DNA of 64,000 nucleotides, taken from positions 62,001-126,000 of the forward strand of contig JAIDQQ010000023.1 of the NCBI GenBank assembly GCA_029062165.1, read 5' to 3'. Shown one piece after another: positions 50,405 to 57,972 of the stretch. This stretch comes from Ruminococcus sp. Its GTDB lineage: Bacteria; Bacillota; Clostridia; Oscillospirales; Ruminococcaceae. Each line of letters begins with the position of its first letter. Positions within the stretch are counted from its first letter, which is position 1. The translations under genes and the position numbers were made by a program. The notes beneath the pieces were generated by a model. That model searched no databases and was not told where the DNA came from. It saw only the letters and a program-made list of their open reading frames with translations.

Positions 50405-50413
50405 ATCTGTATC

Positions 50414-50431
50414 TGAGGAGGTAATATAATG
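50414..50431 (+). repeat. Repeated 18-base translation start, copy 1
   Basis: TGAGGAGGTAATATAATG occurs here and again at 50702-50719, both times ending in a start codon. Identity over 18 bases implies recent duplication or cassette exchange. Confidence 0.7.
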
Positions 50432-50692
50432 GAGCAGGTATATCATGTGGGAGATTGTCCGGTATGCAGAAGTTACGGACGAATGGAAATTATTTATAAT
50501 TTTCTGTCAGGGAAATGTTCCGTCATATGCGAAGAATGTGAACTGGAATTTGATACGGTAAGCGATTACATTAACAATAGAAACGGTCACAGAATATTCT
50601 TGAAATCAGGCGAAAAAGCAATTGCAAGAACAGCGTTTCCGGACGAAATAAAAAATTCGGAATGGTACAGTTTAGTAACAGAAACATTTTGA
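50429..50692 (+). CDS. Small protein with a CxxC pair zinc-ribbon-like fold
   Basis: This 87-residue protein has CPVCRSYG near residue 10 and CEECELEF near residue 35, the spacing of a zinc ribbon. The rest is acidic. It has GAGGAGG 9 bases before the ATG. No family is recognised. It belongs to the same small-gene cluster. Confidence 0.65.
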   Translation: MEQVYHVGDCPVCRSYGRMEIIYNFLSGKCSVICEECELEFDTVSDYINNRNGHRIFLKSGEKAIARTAFPDEIKNSEWYSLVTETF

Positions 50693-50694
50693 AT

Positions 50695-50708
50695 AGCTGA
50701 TTGAGGAG
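50695..50708 (+). repeat. 14-base repeat of the end of the first cluster gene
   Basis: AGCTGATTGAGGAG matches 50007-50020, where it encodes the last residues of the gene at 49646 (KLIEE). Here it lies after the stop of the third gene and is not coding, so it looks like the remnant of a lost gene copy. Confidence 0.55.
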
Positions 50709-50716
50709 GTAATATA

Positions 50717-51118
50717 ATGACTGATAGTTTAAAAAGAAAAGTTTTCAATATAATCAGACAAAGAAATTTATGTAGTTATATGAATGATACAAAATGGGAA
50801 GAATTAAGATATTCCATGTTTTATGATATGCCGTTCCCACCGCCGTATGATATAAAATATATTGATATTGACCATTCAACAGGTTATGACATAAACAAAG
50901 ATATTTACTGTTACGGTGAGTGGTATGAACCTTTTTTACTGTACGATTATTCCTTAATTGAATGGATAAAAATAAAACCAGTAATTCTTAAACATCGTGG
51001 AGCTTTAATATCTCCTGAAGTTATTGACGCAACCAAAGAATTAATAAATATTCTTGAAAAATATAATATTCCATACGAAAAAGAAAATAATATATTTACA
51101 ATATATGGTTATAAATAA
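50717..51118 (+). CDS. Uncharacterised protein, possible DUF6678-type immunity protein
   Basis: This 133-residue protein has the pattern NDTKWEELRYSMF, PPPYDIKYI, YCYGEWYEPFLLYDYSLIEW and a helical C-terminus, which resembles what I recall of the DUF6678 family. That assignment is not certain. It has GAGGAGG before the ATG, from the repeated 18-base start. It ends 2 bases before the end of glgB, so the two genes converge with no visible terminator between them. Confidence 0.6.
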   Translation: MTDSLKRKVFNIIRQRNLCSYMNDTKWEELRYSMFYDMPFPPPYDIKYIDIDHSTGYDINKDIYCYGEWYEPFLLYDYSLIEWIKIKPVILKHRGALISPEVIDATKELINILEKYNIPYEKENNIFTIYGYK

Positions 51119-51120
51119 AA

Positions 51121-52935
51121 TTATTTCTTCTTTTTCCGGAGCAGGAACATTCTTCCGCTGTACGCCGGAATATTCATGTTAATTTTATCCTGTATGTAAA
51201 TAAATTCCGTTTTGCCGTCGGGAGTGTCTCCGCTGTAAATCTGATTATCGGAATCGAGAAGAAGTTCTATGTTATAGTCCTCACCAACTGTCACAGTATA
51301 GTTTGTCTGATACCAGTCTGAAAAGTTTATTACTGTAAGTATATCACCGTCGGCACTCTTACGCCTTATAGCATACACGCAACGGTCAGGTGAATTGCAG
51401 TCTTCCCACATGAAGTTTGTCGGGTCATAATCGTAATGCAGGGCGTTATATTTCAGATATATTTTATTTAAAGTCTTCATGTACTCGTGAAAAGAATCGT
51501 GTACCGGATATTTCAGCATATCCCAATCCTGTTCACGTTTTTCGTCCCACTCTCGTAACTGTCCTATCTCGTTGCCCATGAAGTTCAGTTTCTTACCAGG
51601 GTGCGACATCATGAACATATAGAACGCTCTCGACTGCGGGAATTTGTCATCGTAATCGCCGTTCATTTTCTGAGTTATTGTAGCCTTACCGTGTACAACT
51701 TCGTCATGTGACAGCGGTAGTATAAATCTTTCGTTATAGAAGTATAACATACAGAAAGTCATTTTATGATAGTCATTTGTACGATACATAGGCGAACACT
51801 GCATATATTCAAGTGAATCGTGCATCCAGCCCAGACACCATTTATAGTCGAATCCCAAACCGCCCTCACTGACAGGTTTAGTCACACACGGATACGCCGA
51901 CGAATCTTCCGCCGATAGTATAGCCGTAGGGTGTCTTAGTTTCAGACCGGTATTCATATTTTTCAGAAATTCTATAGCTGTCCGGTTTTCGCCACGGTGT
52001 TCATTACCTTGCCAGTAGATTATATTTCTGATAGCGTCCATGCGGAGACCGTCAAAATGATACATTTCTAACCAGTAGTTCGCACAAGACTGTAAAAAAC
52101 TTCTCACTTCGCCCTTTGAGTGCATGAAGTTACGACTACCCCACTCGTTATAACCCATGTCATTATCCGGAAATTCATAGAGATGTGTTCCGTCGTATTC
52201 CGTAAGTGCATAGTGGTCAACGGCAAAATGTACCGGTACAAAGTCCACTATTACGCCGATACCCTTTTTATGACATTTATCTACAAATTCCATTAACTGT
52301 TTAGGCGTACCGTATCTTGACGACGGTGCAAAGAATCCTGTTATCTGATACCCCCATGATTCGTCACTGGGATGTTCGCTGACAGGCATTAATTCGATAA
52401 AATTATAGCCGTATTCAAGGACGTAATCTATCAGCATATCGGCGATTTCAGAATAGTTATACCAACCGTTTTCGTCGTCGTCAACACGCTGATTTTCCGG
52501 TTTACGTTTCCATGAGCCTAAATGTACTTCATAGATATTTACCGGCTTGTCCTTACAGTCAGTACGCTTACTTAACCATTTTGTATCATGGAATTTATAA
52601 TTGTCGATACGCCTTATTACTGAACACGTCCCAGGTCTTACTTCCATAGAGTAACCGTATGGGTCACAATGGTCTATGAAATTACCCTTTTTATCATAGA
52701 TGCGGTACTTGTAACGCATACCCTCTTTGGCTTCCGGACAGGTTATTTCAAAAAATCTGCCGTCTTCGATTCTCTCCATGGGAATATCTTTCCATTCACT
52801 GAAATCTCCTATGAGTGAGACTTTCGAGGCGTTAGGGGCATAAGTCCGGAAAATATTTCCTTTTTTGGAATAATGTACGCCAAGATATTCATAGGCGTTG
52901 AAAACTTCTCCCTTGTAAAATCCGTAAATATCCAT
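51121..52935 (-). CDS. glgB: 1,4-alpha-glucan branching enzyme
   Basis: This 604-residue GH13 enzyme has an N-terminal CBM48 domain (about 20-110), the catalytic barrel with YHFDGLRMDAI (nucleophile Asp), LSAEDSS (acid Glu) and PLSHDEVVHGKA, and a C-terminal beta domain. It makes alpha-1,6 branches in glycogen. No other glycogen gene is nearby, so it is isolated here. The GGAGG site precedes the ATG. The divergent TetR-type gene may control it. Confidence 0.95.
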   Translation of the reverse strand: MDIYGFYKGEVFNAYEYLGVHYSKKGNIFRTYAPNASKVSLIGDFSEWKDIPMERIEDGRFFEITCPEAKEGMRYKYRIYDKKGNFIDHCDPYGYSMEVRPGTCSVIRRIDNYKFHDTKWLSKRTDCKDKPVNIYEVHLGSWKRKPENQRVDDDENGWYNYSEIADMLIDYVLEYGYNFIELMPVSEHPSDESWGYQITGFFAPSSRYGTPKQLMEFVDKCHKKGIGVIVDFVPVHFAVDHYALTEYDGTHLYEFPDNDMGYNEWGSRNFMHSKGEVRSFLQSCANYWLEMYHFDGLRMDAIRNIIYWQGNEHRGENRTAIEFLKNMNTGLKLRHPTAILSAEDSSAYPCVTKPVSEGGLGFDYKWCLGWMHDSLEYMQCSPMYRTNDYHKMTFCMLYFYNERFILPLSHDEVVHGKATITQKMNGDYDDKFPQSRAFYMFMMSHPGKKLNFMGNEIGQLREWDEKREQDWDMLKYPVHDSFHEYMKTLNKIYLKYNALHYDYDPTNFMWEDCNSPDRCVYAIRRKSADGDILTVINFSDWYQTNYTVTVGEDYNIELLLDSDNQIYSGDTPDGKTEFIYIQDKINMNIPAYSGRMFLLRKKKK

Positions 52936-52956
52936 TTAAAAATCCTCCGTTTCTGA

Positions 52957-53017
52957 TTGACATTTTCTGACTTTTCGGGTATAATATAATTATATGGTGT
53001 AGTTACGGAAATTTCAA
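52957..53017. promoter_or_regulatory. Interlocked face-to-face promoters of glgB (minus) and the TetR-type gene (plus)
   Basis: Plus strand: TTGACA (52957-52962), 17 bases, TATAAT (52980-52985). Minus strand: TTGAAA (53017-53012), 17 bases, TATAAT (52994-52989). The two -10 boxes are only 3 bases apart, so each predicted start lies in the other's -10 region and the two promoters should exclude each other. Confidence 0.8.
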
Positions 53018-53043
53018 TAATCATTTTTTGATAACAGTCGCAT

Positions 53044-53071
53044 AATAGACAGTAGTCTAAAATTATCTATT
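53044..53071 (+). promoter_or_regulatory. Inverted repeats upstream of the TetR-type gene, possible operator
   Basis: TAGAC-AGTA-GTCTA (53046-53059) is nested with AATAGA (53044-53049) and TCTATT (53066-53071). They lie in the leader between promoter and ATG; they could bind the TetR-type protein or form RNA structure. Confidence 0.4.
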
Positions 53072-53086
53072 AAGGGAGGAATACTT

Positions 53087-53620
53087 ATGGACTTACGGGT
53101 AGAAAAAACCAAACGCAATATTATAAATGCGTTTCTGAACTTACGTTCGCACAGACCGATTGAAAAAATAACTATCAGGGAAATTGCCGAAATAGCACAG
53201 ATTAACAAGGCAACTTTCTATCTGCACTATCACGATATTTATGAACTTACTGAAACTCTTGAAAAAGATGTCATTCAGTCGGCACTGACCAATATCGAAC
53301 ACCCCGACGCTATCTTCAATGACAACAAACTTTTTATCAGGGAACTTGTTACCGCCATTTTCGCCAATGAACCGCTTATTAAAATTCTCTTCGAGGGCAA
53401 CAGAAGCGGACGTTTCATTGATTTGTTTGAATCTGGTATAATAGAATTTATCCGGAAATCTTATCCGGAATACAATCCTGACCTTGAAAGAAAAATGACC
53501 GTGACTTACACTATCTACGGCGGATATTATACATATCTGAAATACTGCGACAACGGCGTTGAAACGGTACTTAAGATAGTGGAAAAATGTTCCTCGGCTA
53601 TTCTCGAACCATATAAATAA
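53087..53620 (+). CDS. TetR-family transcriptional regulator
   Basis: This 177-residue protein has the TetR helix-turn-helix (TIREIAEIAQINKATFYLHY) and a C-terminal domain of the type found in DhaS-like regulators (KILFEGNRSGRFIDLF). Its ligand is unknown. It is divergent from glgB, so it may regulate that gene as well as itself. GGGAGGA precedes the ATG. Confidence 0.93.
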   Translation: MDLRVEKTKRNIINAFLNLRSHRPIEKITIREIAEIAQINKATFYLHYHDIYELTETLEKDVIQSALTNIEHPDAIFNDNKLFIRELVTAIFANEPLIKILFEGNRSGRFIDLFESGIIEFIRKSYPEYNPDLERKMTVTYTIYGGYYTYLKYCDNGVETVLKIVEKCSSAILEPYK

Positions 53621-53654
53621 AATTTTTTTATTCTGAATATTTCATGATTTCCTG

Positions 53655-53663
53655 TGATATAAT
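53655..53663 (+). promoter_or_regulatory. Extended -10 promoter of the DUF1540 gene
   Basis: TGA directly before TATAAT (53658-53663). No -35 box of note. Confidence 0.5.
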
Positions 53664-53711
53664 ATTAATGGCTTATGAAAGCCGGATAATTTATCATAAA
53701 GGAGTTTTAAC

Positions 53712-53900
53712 ATGGATAACAAAAAGAAAAATGACCACATCAAATGTACGGTATCACAATGTCAGCATAATATGGTGACAGAAAATTACTGTTCACTGGG
53801 CTGTATCTGTGTAGGAACACACGAGGAAAACCCTACTGTTCCGGAATGTACCGACTGTAATTCCTTCGTCAAGAGAACCGGCTGTTGTAACTGCAACTGA
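53712..53900 (+). CDS. DUF1540 cysteine-rich small protein
   Basis: This 62-residue protein has nine cysteines in the DUF1540 pattern: CTVSQCQHN, NYCSLGCICVGTHEENP, ECTDCNSF and a C-terminal GCCNCN. The family is common in clostridia and often metal-binding by appearance, with no known role. Its own extended -10 promoter and AAAGGAG site suggest a monocistronic unit. A 7-bp hairpin (GTCCGGA/TCCGGAC, 53911-53928) follows but has no T run. Confidence 0.88.
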   Translation: MDNKKKNDHIKCTVSQCQHNMVTENYCSLGCICVGTHEENPTVPECTDCNSFVKRTGCCNCN

Positions 53901-53989
53901 TTTTCTTAATGTCCGGAACTCTCCGGACGTTACATATCATGCATAATATACAAAATTTGTCGTTACCGCAGGAAATTTCAGATACATAC

Positions 53990-54018
53990 TTGCAATATCC
54001 CATAAAATGTTGTATAAT
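53990..54018 (+). promoter_or_regulatory. Promoter of ireB
   Basis: TTGCAA (53990-53995), a 17-base spacer and TATAAT (54013-54018). The leader to the ATG is about 145 bases and contains a TCCGG...CCGGA hairpin near 54123-54140. Confidence 0.75.
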
Positions 54019-54170
54019 ATAACGGGATATTTTTATAACGCTCTTCAGAACACTAAAAAGTATTTTCCGAACGTTGCCGGAAAAATTTTATTCCGTGTCT
54101 GAAACGTATTGAATCCCTTACTTCCGGAGTGTATGCCGGAATTTATTCCAAACTGTCAGGAGGCTTTTTT

Positions 54171-54416
54171 ATGAACGATAAAACCATGACTTTTTCCGTT
54201 ACTGAAGACAAGGAAAAAGAACTGAAAAAAAATCTCACTATCATCTATGACGCACTTACACAGAAAGGCTATAACCCTATAAGCCAGATAGTCGGCTATA
54301 TCCTTTCCGAAGACCCTACCTACATAACCACTTACAACAATGCACGCAATCTTATAAGACACATTGACCGTGACGAATTACTTAACGTGCTTGTAAGTTC
54401 TTATCTCAATTCATAA
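54171..54416 (+). CDS. ireB: IreB family regulatory phosphoprotein (UPF0297)
   Basis: This 81-residue protein starts [10 protein letters not shown] and has the UPF0297 core [33 protein letters not shown] and RHIDRDELL. In Enterococcus IreB is phosphorylated by the PASTA kinase IreK and tunes cephalosporin resistance. I start at ATG 54171, with AGGAGG upstream. The usual followers ruvX and DUF1292 gene are absent, and no kinase gene is nearby. Confidence 0.93.
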   Translation: MNDKTMTFSVTEDKEKELKKNLTIIYDALTQKGYNPISQIVGYILSEDPTYITTYNNARNLIRHIDRDELLNVLVSSYLNS

Positions 54417-54422
54417 ACCTTT

Positions 54423-54513
54423 ACGGATATGCACGCACAGGTGCAGTAAATATCCGTGGGAAGACGTGAATTTCTTTCCCGAAAATACGACAGCACCGCA
54501 AGCTGTCGTTTTT
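54423..54513 (+). terminator. Structured 3' region and terminator of ireB
   Basis: ACGGATAT (54423-54430) pairs with ATATCCGT (54450-54457) and encloses GCAC/GTGC. GGGAA/TTCCC follows (54458-54480). The terminator stem is ACGACAGC (54487-54494) with GCTGTCGT (54502-54509), then T residues. The first two stems are more than a terminator needs. Confidence 0.75.
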
Positions 54514-54551
54514 AATTAAGAATTAATTTAAGATAAGCTGTTGTTTTTCAG

Positions 54552-54701
54552 TCAGTCGAATATAATTTCAAGTATATCAATTATAAGCCCCAGTATGTCC
54601 CAGCCTAAGCCGTCAGTTTCGATATGTGGTTTCTTTTTCTTTAATTTAATCTTTTTGTCATTTATTTTAACTTTTTCTTTCTTTTTAAGACTTAATTTCA
54701 T
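54552..54701 (-). CDS. Small basic-amphipathic protein, 49 residues (not previously obvious)
   Basis: A 50-codon minus-strand gene starts at ATG 54701 with AAAGGAGCG just upstream. The first half is nearly all Lys with Ile, Leu and Val (KLSLKKKEKVKIN), the second half is hydrophobic and acidic (GWDILGLIIDILEIIFD). It could be a membrane-active or membrane-binding small protein. A consensus-type promoter lies upstream. I do not recognise a family. Confidence 0.65.
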   Translation of the reverse strand: MKLSLKKKEKVKINDKKIKLKKKKPHIETDGLGWDILGLIIDILEIIFD

Positions 54702-54730
54702 TTTTTAACGCTCCTTTATATTTTTATTAT

Positions 54731-54759
54731 ATTGTATCATAAAAGAATACACTATGCAA
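54731..54759 (-). promoter_or_regulatory. Promoter of the 49-residue small protein
   Basis: Minus strand: TTGCAT (54759-54754), a 17-base spacer and TACAAT (54736-54731). It is divergent from the pdaA-like promoter. Confidence 0.6.
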
Positions 54760-54784
54760 TGATTTTTCATGGATATTTTTACTT

Positions 54785-54813
54785 TTAATATTGTTTTCTT
54801 ATACGGTTATAAT
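54785..54813 (+). promoter_or_regulatory. Promoter of the PdaA-like deacetylase gene
   Basis: TTAATA (54785-54790), a 17-base spacer and TATAAT (54808-54813). The transcript begins near GCGGA-GGTAA-TCCGC (54820-54834), a small hairpin. Confidence 0.6.
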
Positions 54814-54858
54814 AATTCTGCGGAGGTAATCCGCAAATTTTCAGAAAGAAATCGGACT

Positions 54859-55599
54859 ATGTTAAAAAAACTATTTCCTGCTATGGCGGTCATGACAGCC
54901 GGACTTGTTCCGTGTACTTCGGTATATGCCATTGACAATACCAAAATAGGTTACGGACAAGGCACGGCTACAGACAGTAAAAACCGTCCTACTGATGCAC
55001 TCGCATTCAATGACAGATTCTGCGATTATGGTGCTTCGGCAATCTCCGGTGACGAAAACCGGATTATTATAACTTTTGACCAAGGTTACGAAAACGGTTA
55101 TACGGAAAAAATTCTCGATACGCTGAAAGAAAAAAACGTCAAGGCAATATTCTTCCTCACAGGCGACTACGCTAAAAAAGAAACAGCACTTGTAAAACGT
55201 ATGATTGAAGAAGGTCACGTATTAGGCAATCACGGTATGAAACACGCAAGTTTACCGACTTTATCCAAAAAACAGGCGGAAGAGGAAATAATGTCACTGC
55301 ATAACTATGTACTCAACAATTACGGCTATGAAATGCAGTATTTCAGGTGTCCGTGCGGTGAATATTCCGAACAGGCTCTTGAAACCGTTCAGAAATGCGG
55401 TTATAAAACTTTATTCTGGAGTTTCGCATACGTGGACTGGAAAACAGACAGTCAACCCTCGCCGGATATGGCAGTTCAGAAACTTACAGATTCCGCACAC
55501 GGTGGTGAAATACTGCTTTTGCACTCTGTATCATCGACTAATGCAGAAATCCTCGGCGACGTGATAGACAATTTCAGGCAACAAGGTTTCACAGTATAA
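54859..55599 (+). CDS. PdaA-like polysaccharide deacetylase
   Basis: This 246-residue secreted protein has a signal peptide (to about residue 24) and a NodB-type deacetylase domain. Motif I reads TFDQGYENGYT, as in PdaA, where the second Asp of the usual FDDG is replaced. GNHGMKHASLP supplies the metal histidines, and the later motif is FRCPCGEYS instead of FRPPxG. WSFAYVDWK and ILLLHSVS are typical of PdaA. PdaA enzymes make muramic delta-lactam of the spore cortex, which fits spoIIID in this window. ATG 54859 is chosen because the earlier ATG at 54769 precedes the promoter; the ribosome binding site is weak. Confidence 0.85.
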   Translation: MLKKLFPAMAVMTAGLVPCTSVYAIDNTKIGYGQGTATDSKNRPTDALAFNDRFCDYGASAISGDENRIIITFDQGYENGYTEKILDTLKEKNVKAIFFLTGDYAKKETALVKRMIEEGHVLGNHGMKHASLPTLSKKQAEEEIMSLHNYVLNNYGYEMQYFRCPCGEYSEQALETVQKCGYKTLFWSFAYVDWKTDSQPSPDMAVQKLTDSAHGGEILLLHSVSSTNAEILGDVIDNFRQQGFTV

Positions 55600-55612
55600 C
55601 ACAAAAAAATTT

Positions 55613-55643
55613 CCGGACGTTTTCTTATGACGTCCGGTTTTTT
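55613..55643 (+). terminator. Intrinsic terminator after the PdaA-like gene
   Basis: CCGGACGT (55613-55620) and ACGTCCGG (55630-55637), then TTTTTT. Confidence 0.9.
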
Positions 55644-55786
55644 AATATAATTAAGAATTGTATAAAAGTATCTTGTGACAAACTTTTTGAATTTCCGGTA
55701 ATTTTCAGGTATTTCTGCATTTTCTTACGTTTCGGAAGACGGTAAACCGGTTTTCCTGAAATACGGTAAATCACAATTATAAATTA

Positions 55787-56719
55787 TTAATTAAGAGTAT
55801 CATTTTCAGGGATGTACTCCGGTTCAATATAGTTATAGTCCGGTGAAGATTTCTGAATGTCATCAAGGTCAATGTTTACCAGCATACCATTATCACTACC
55901 GGTAACTTTAGGAAGTACACCGTTCCATTTCTGAATCTGCTGATAGGCTATAACCTTAGGCGTGAGGGATTTTTCAAGAAGTTCATTAGCGTCGGCATTA
56001 GCCTGAGCTTCTGCCATGATAGCTTCTGCTTCTGCCTTTGCGGAAATGACTTTCTTTTCAGCTTCGGCGTTTGCGATAACAATAGCCTGCTCCTGTTCTG
56101 TCTTTGTTTTTAAGAGGTTTTGTTCGGCAACCTGTTTGGCTTCGATAGCGTTATTGAACTCCTCGGAGAAGTCAAAATTTACTATATTGAATTTTTCTAT
56201 GTAGATTCCGTAACCGTTCAGTTTTGATTCAAGGGCGGATTTTACGTCATCTGCAACTGTCTGACGTTCCGTAATAAGCTGTTCAGCGGTATAGTTGGCT
56301 GTTGCAGACTTGAAACACTCCTGTACTACCGGAGTTATAAGAATTGTCTGATAGTCAACACCTACATTCTGATACATATCCGGCGATTTGTCGGAAATAA
56401 GCCTGTAGTTTACTGCTAATGTACTGCTTACTGTCTGTAAGTCTTTCGATACCGCTGAAGCTGGTGTTTCGTATACCTGAATCTTATTGGACATATTTTC
56501 CACCGACTGCACAAACGGTATCTTGAAATGCGCACCCTCCTGAAAAGAAGTCGACGAAACTTTACCCATAGTCAGTACTACACCGGTATTTCCTGCCGGA
56601 ACTATGGTCAGTGATGCACCTGCTACAGCCAGTACCACTATAGCCGTAACAACCCATTTAAAACCTTTGAAATTTCTTTTTACAGAACCGTCTATATTTA
56701 TTTCATGTATTCTTGCCAT
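55787..56719 (-). CDS. Prohibitin/SPFH-domain membrane protein
   Basis: This 310-residue protein has one N-terminal membrane helix (about 22-45), an SPFH/band 7 domain (GNTGVVLTMGKVSSTSFQEG, then the Cys-free core) and a long coiled coil rich in Ala and Glu (about 195-255). SPFH proteins form rings in membrane microdomains and can affect proteases or secretion. It is 7 bases downstream of the DUF1836 gene on the same strand, so the two are one operon. Confidence 0.93.
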   Translation of the reverse strand: MARIHEINIDGSVKRNFKGFKWVVTAIVVLAVAGASLTIVPAGNTGVVLTMGKVSSTSFQEGAHFKIPFVQSVENMSNKIQVYETPASAVSKDLQTVSSTLAVNYRLISDKSPDMYQNVGVDYQTILITPVVQECFKSATANYTAEQLITERQTVADDVKSALESKLNGYGIYIEKFNIVNFDFSEEFNNAIEAKQVAEQNLLKTKTEQEQAIVIANAEAEKKVISAKAEAEAIMAEAQANADANELLEKSLTPKVIAYQQIQKWNGVLPKVTGSDNGMLVNIDLDDIQKSSPDYNYIEPEYIPENDTLN

Positions 56720-56726
56720 AAAAAAA

Positions 56727-57323
56727 TCACTCCTTATTGTTTGTACCGTTCATTTCAGTAAGTACCACGTCAAGAACTTTTTCCATTTCGTTCTTAAGAC
56801 ATGAACTTCTGTAGCCCATTACCATTATGAACATTGCGTTATGTAGTTTGTACTCGTCAGAACGGATATGTATTTCATGGGTACACTGACTTAATTCACG
56901 TGAAATAAGTTTCTTTACCGTACCGGCATCGAAAGCACCCTCGTCTTCTGCCGTGAAGATAATCCGGCACAGGATATTATACCATACATCATCGTCAATG
57001 ATGTCGTCGGAAGTGTCCTCGACGTCGCCGTTTACGTACTCCATAAGACGTGCTATGTCTTCGAGTTTCATGGAGTTACGCAACATATTTATGAGTAAAA
57101 TTCTCTGTACCTGTTTCCGTGAGTATTTCTTGCCCTGTGTACCGGCAACCCATCCACGCTTTATCCAGTTCTGGATAGTAGAGCCTGTAAGCCCTGTAAG
57201 TTTACATAACTGCGATAATGTAAGTCCGCCTGTTGCCTCGAGTACCGGCGATATTATGGAAAATGCCTCTTCACGAGCCTGTTCGCTGAATTTAAGAGTA
57301 GTCCCTGGGATATATCTTTTCAA
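56727..57323 (-). CDS. DUF1836 family regulator with MerR-like helix-turn-helix
   Basis: This 198-residue protein has a MerR-type winged helix (LTLSQLCKLTGLTGSTIQNW, then IKRGWVAGTQGKKYSRKQV) and a helical C-terminal half, the DUF1836 pattern. Its promoter has a perfect palindrome in the spacer, so it may regulate itself and the prohibitin gene. Ligand and targets are unknown. The GGAG site precedes the ATG. Confidence 0.85.
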   Translation of the reverse strand: MKRYIPGTTLKFSEQAREEAFSIISPVLEATGGLTLSQLCKLTGLTGSTIQNWIKRGWVAGTQGKKYSRKQVQRILLINMLRNSMKLEDIARLMEYVNGDVEDTSDDIIDDDVWYNILCRIIFTAEDEGAFDAGTVKKLISRELSQCTHEIHIRSDEYKLHNAMFIMVMGYRSSCLKNEMEKVLDVVLTEMNGTNNKE

Positions 57324-57353
57324 GTTCTTAATCTCCTTTCCTGTGATGATATG

Positions 57354-57382
57354 ATTATATCATAAGTTCATATGAACTGCAA
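57354..57382 (-). promoter_or_regulatory. Promoter of the DUF1836-prohibitin operon with palindrome in the spacer
   Basis: Minus strand: TTGCAG (57382-57377), a 17-base spacer and TATAAT (57359-57354). AGTTCATATGAACT (57365-57378), a perfect 14-base palindrome, fills the spacer and overlaps the -35 box: a classic repressor position. Confidence 0.8.
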
Positions 57383-57515
57383 GTCTTATCTTCTGACGGA
57401 AAAACAGATTTTTCCGGATTTTTTATAATTTATCATTATTTTTCTTATGTTTCCGTAAATTTTCGTCAGGAATCATGATATTGACATCATATGGGAATCT
57501 TTTTTCAAAAAGCAG

Positions 57516-57544
57516 TTGAATTTTTCTGTAAACTGTGTTATACT
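57516..57544 (+). promoter_or_regulatory. Promoter of the 57622-61442 unit
   Basis: TTGAAT (57516-57521), a 17-base spacer and TATACT (57539-57544). Confidence 0.7.
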
Positions 57545-57621
57545 TTAAAAGCAGACGTTTTTTTAAACAAATCCGGCGAGACTGTCCGCCGTAAAAAGAC
57601 AGTACAGGAGGGTAAATTTTT

Positions 57622-57972
57622 ATGAATATTTCCAACGTATTTTTTACAATGGCACAGTCCACTGAAGTCTCACAGCCGACGCTTTTTCCGTTCCCTATGG
57701 GACTGTATGTAGTTTTCTGTATTATTGCAACTGCATTTTTTGTATTCAGATTCGTGAAAGAAAAGCAACCGTATCAGATTATTATGGCTGTTGCAATACC
57801 GCTTTCATTGCTGATAGGATATTCCAACGGAAAGACACTTTTCTATATCATGGGAATAGTTGAAGCTGTACTGCTTTTATCGGCTTTTGTAAGTTCCTTG
57901 ATATGCAGTAAGAAAAAACCTGCTGAAACTCCGGCAGAAACACCCACCGATTCAGAGGAGGAACAATCATGA
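57622..57972 (+). CDS. Small membrane protein, three helices, unknown function
   Basis: This 116-residue protein has three predicted helices (about 28-46, 52-68 and 72-93) and an acidic Pro/Thr/Glu tail. No family recognised. AGGAGG precedes the ATG. Its stop overlaps the next start by 4 bases (ATGA), so it is coupled to the dehydrogenase gene. Confidence 0.7.
   Translation: MNISNVFFTMAQSTEVSQPTLFPFPMGLYVVFCIIATAFFVFRFVKEKQPYQIIMAVAIPLSLLIGYSNGKTLFYIMGIVEAVLLLSAFVSSLICSKKKPAETPAETPTDSEEEQS

Noticed and set aside
54431-54445. GCACGCACAGG resembling the core of a c-di-GMP riboswitch
   Set aside because: The remaining conserved parts of that class are missing and it lies after ireB, before a terminator.
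55733-55760. AAACCGGTTT palindrome near the end of the prohibitin gene
   Set aside because: Too short and without a T run; not convincing as terminator or operator.
57423-57662. 79-residue minus-strand frame upstream of the DUF1836 gene
   Set aside because: Runs across the promoter of the plus-strand unit and lacks a start signal.
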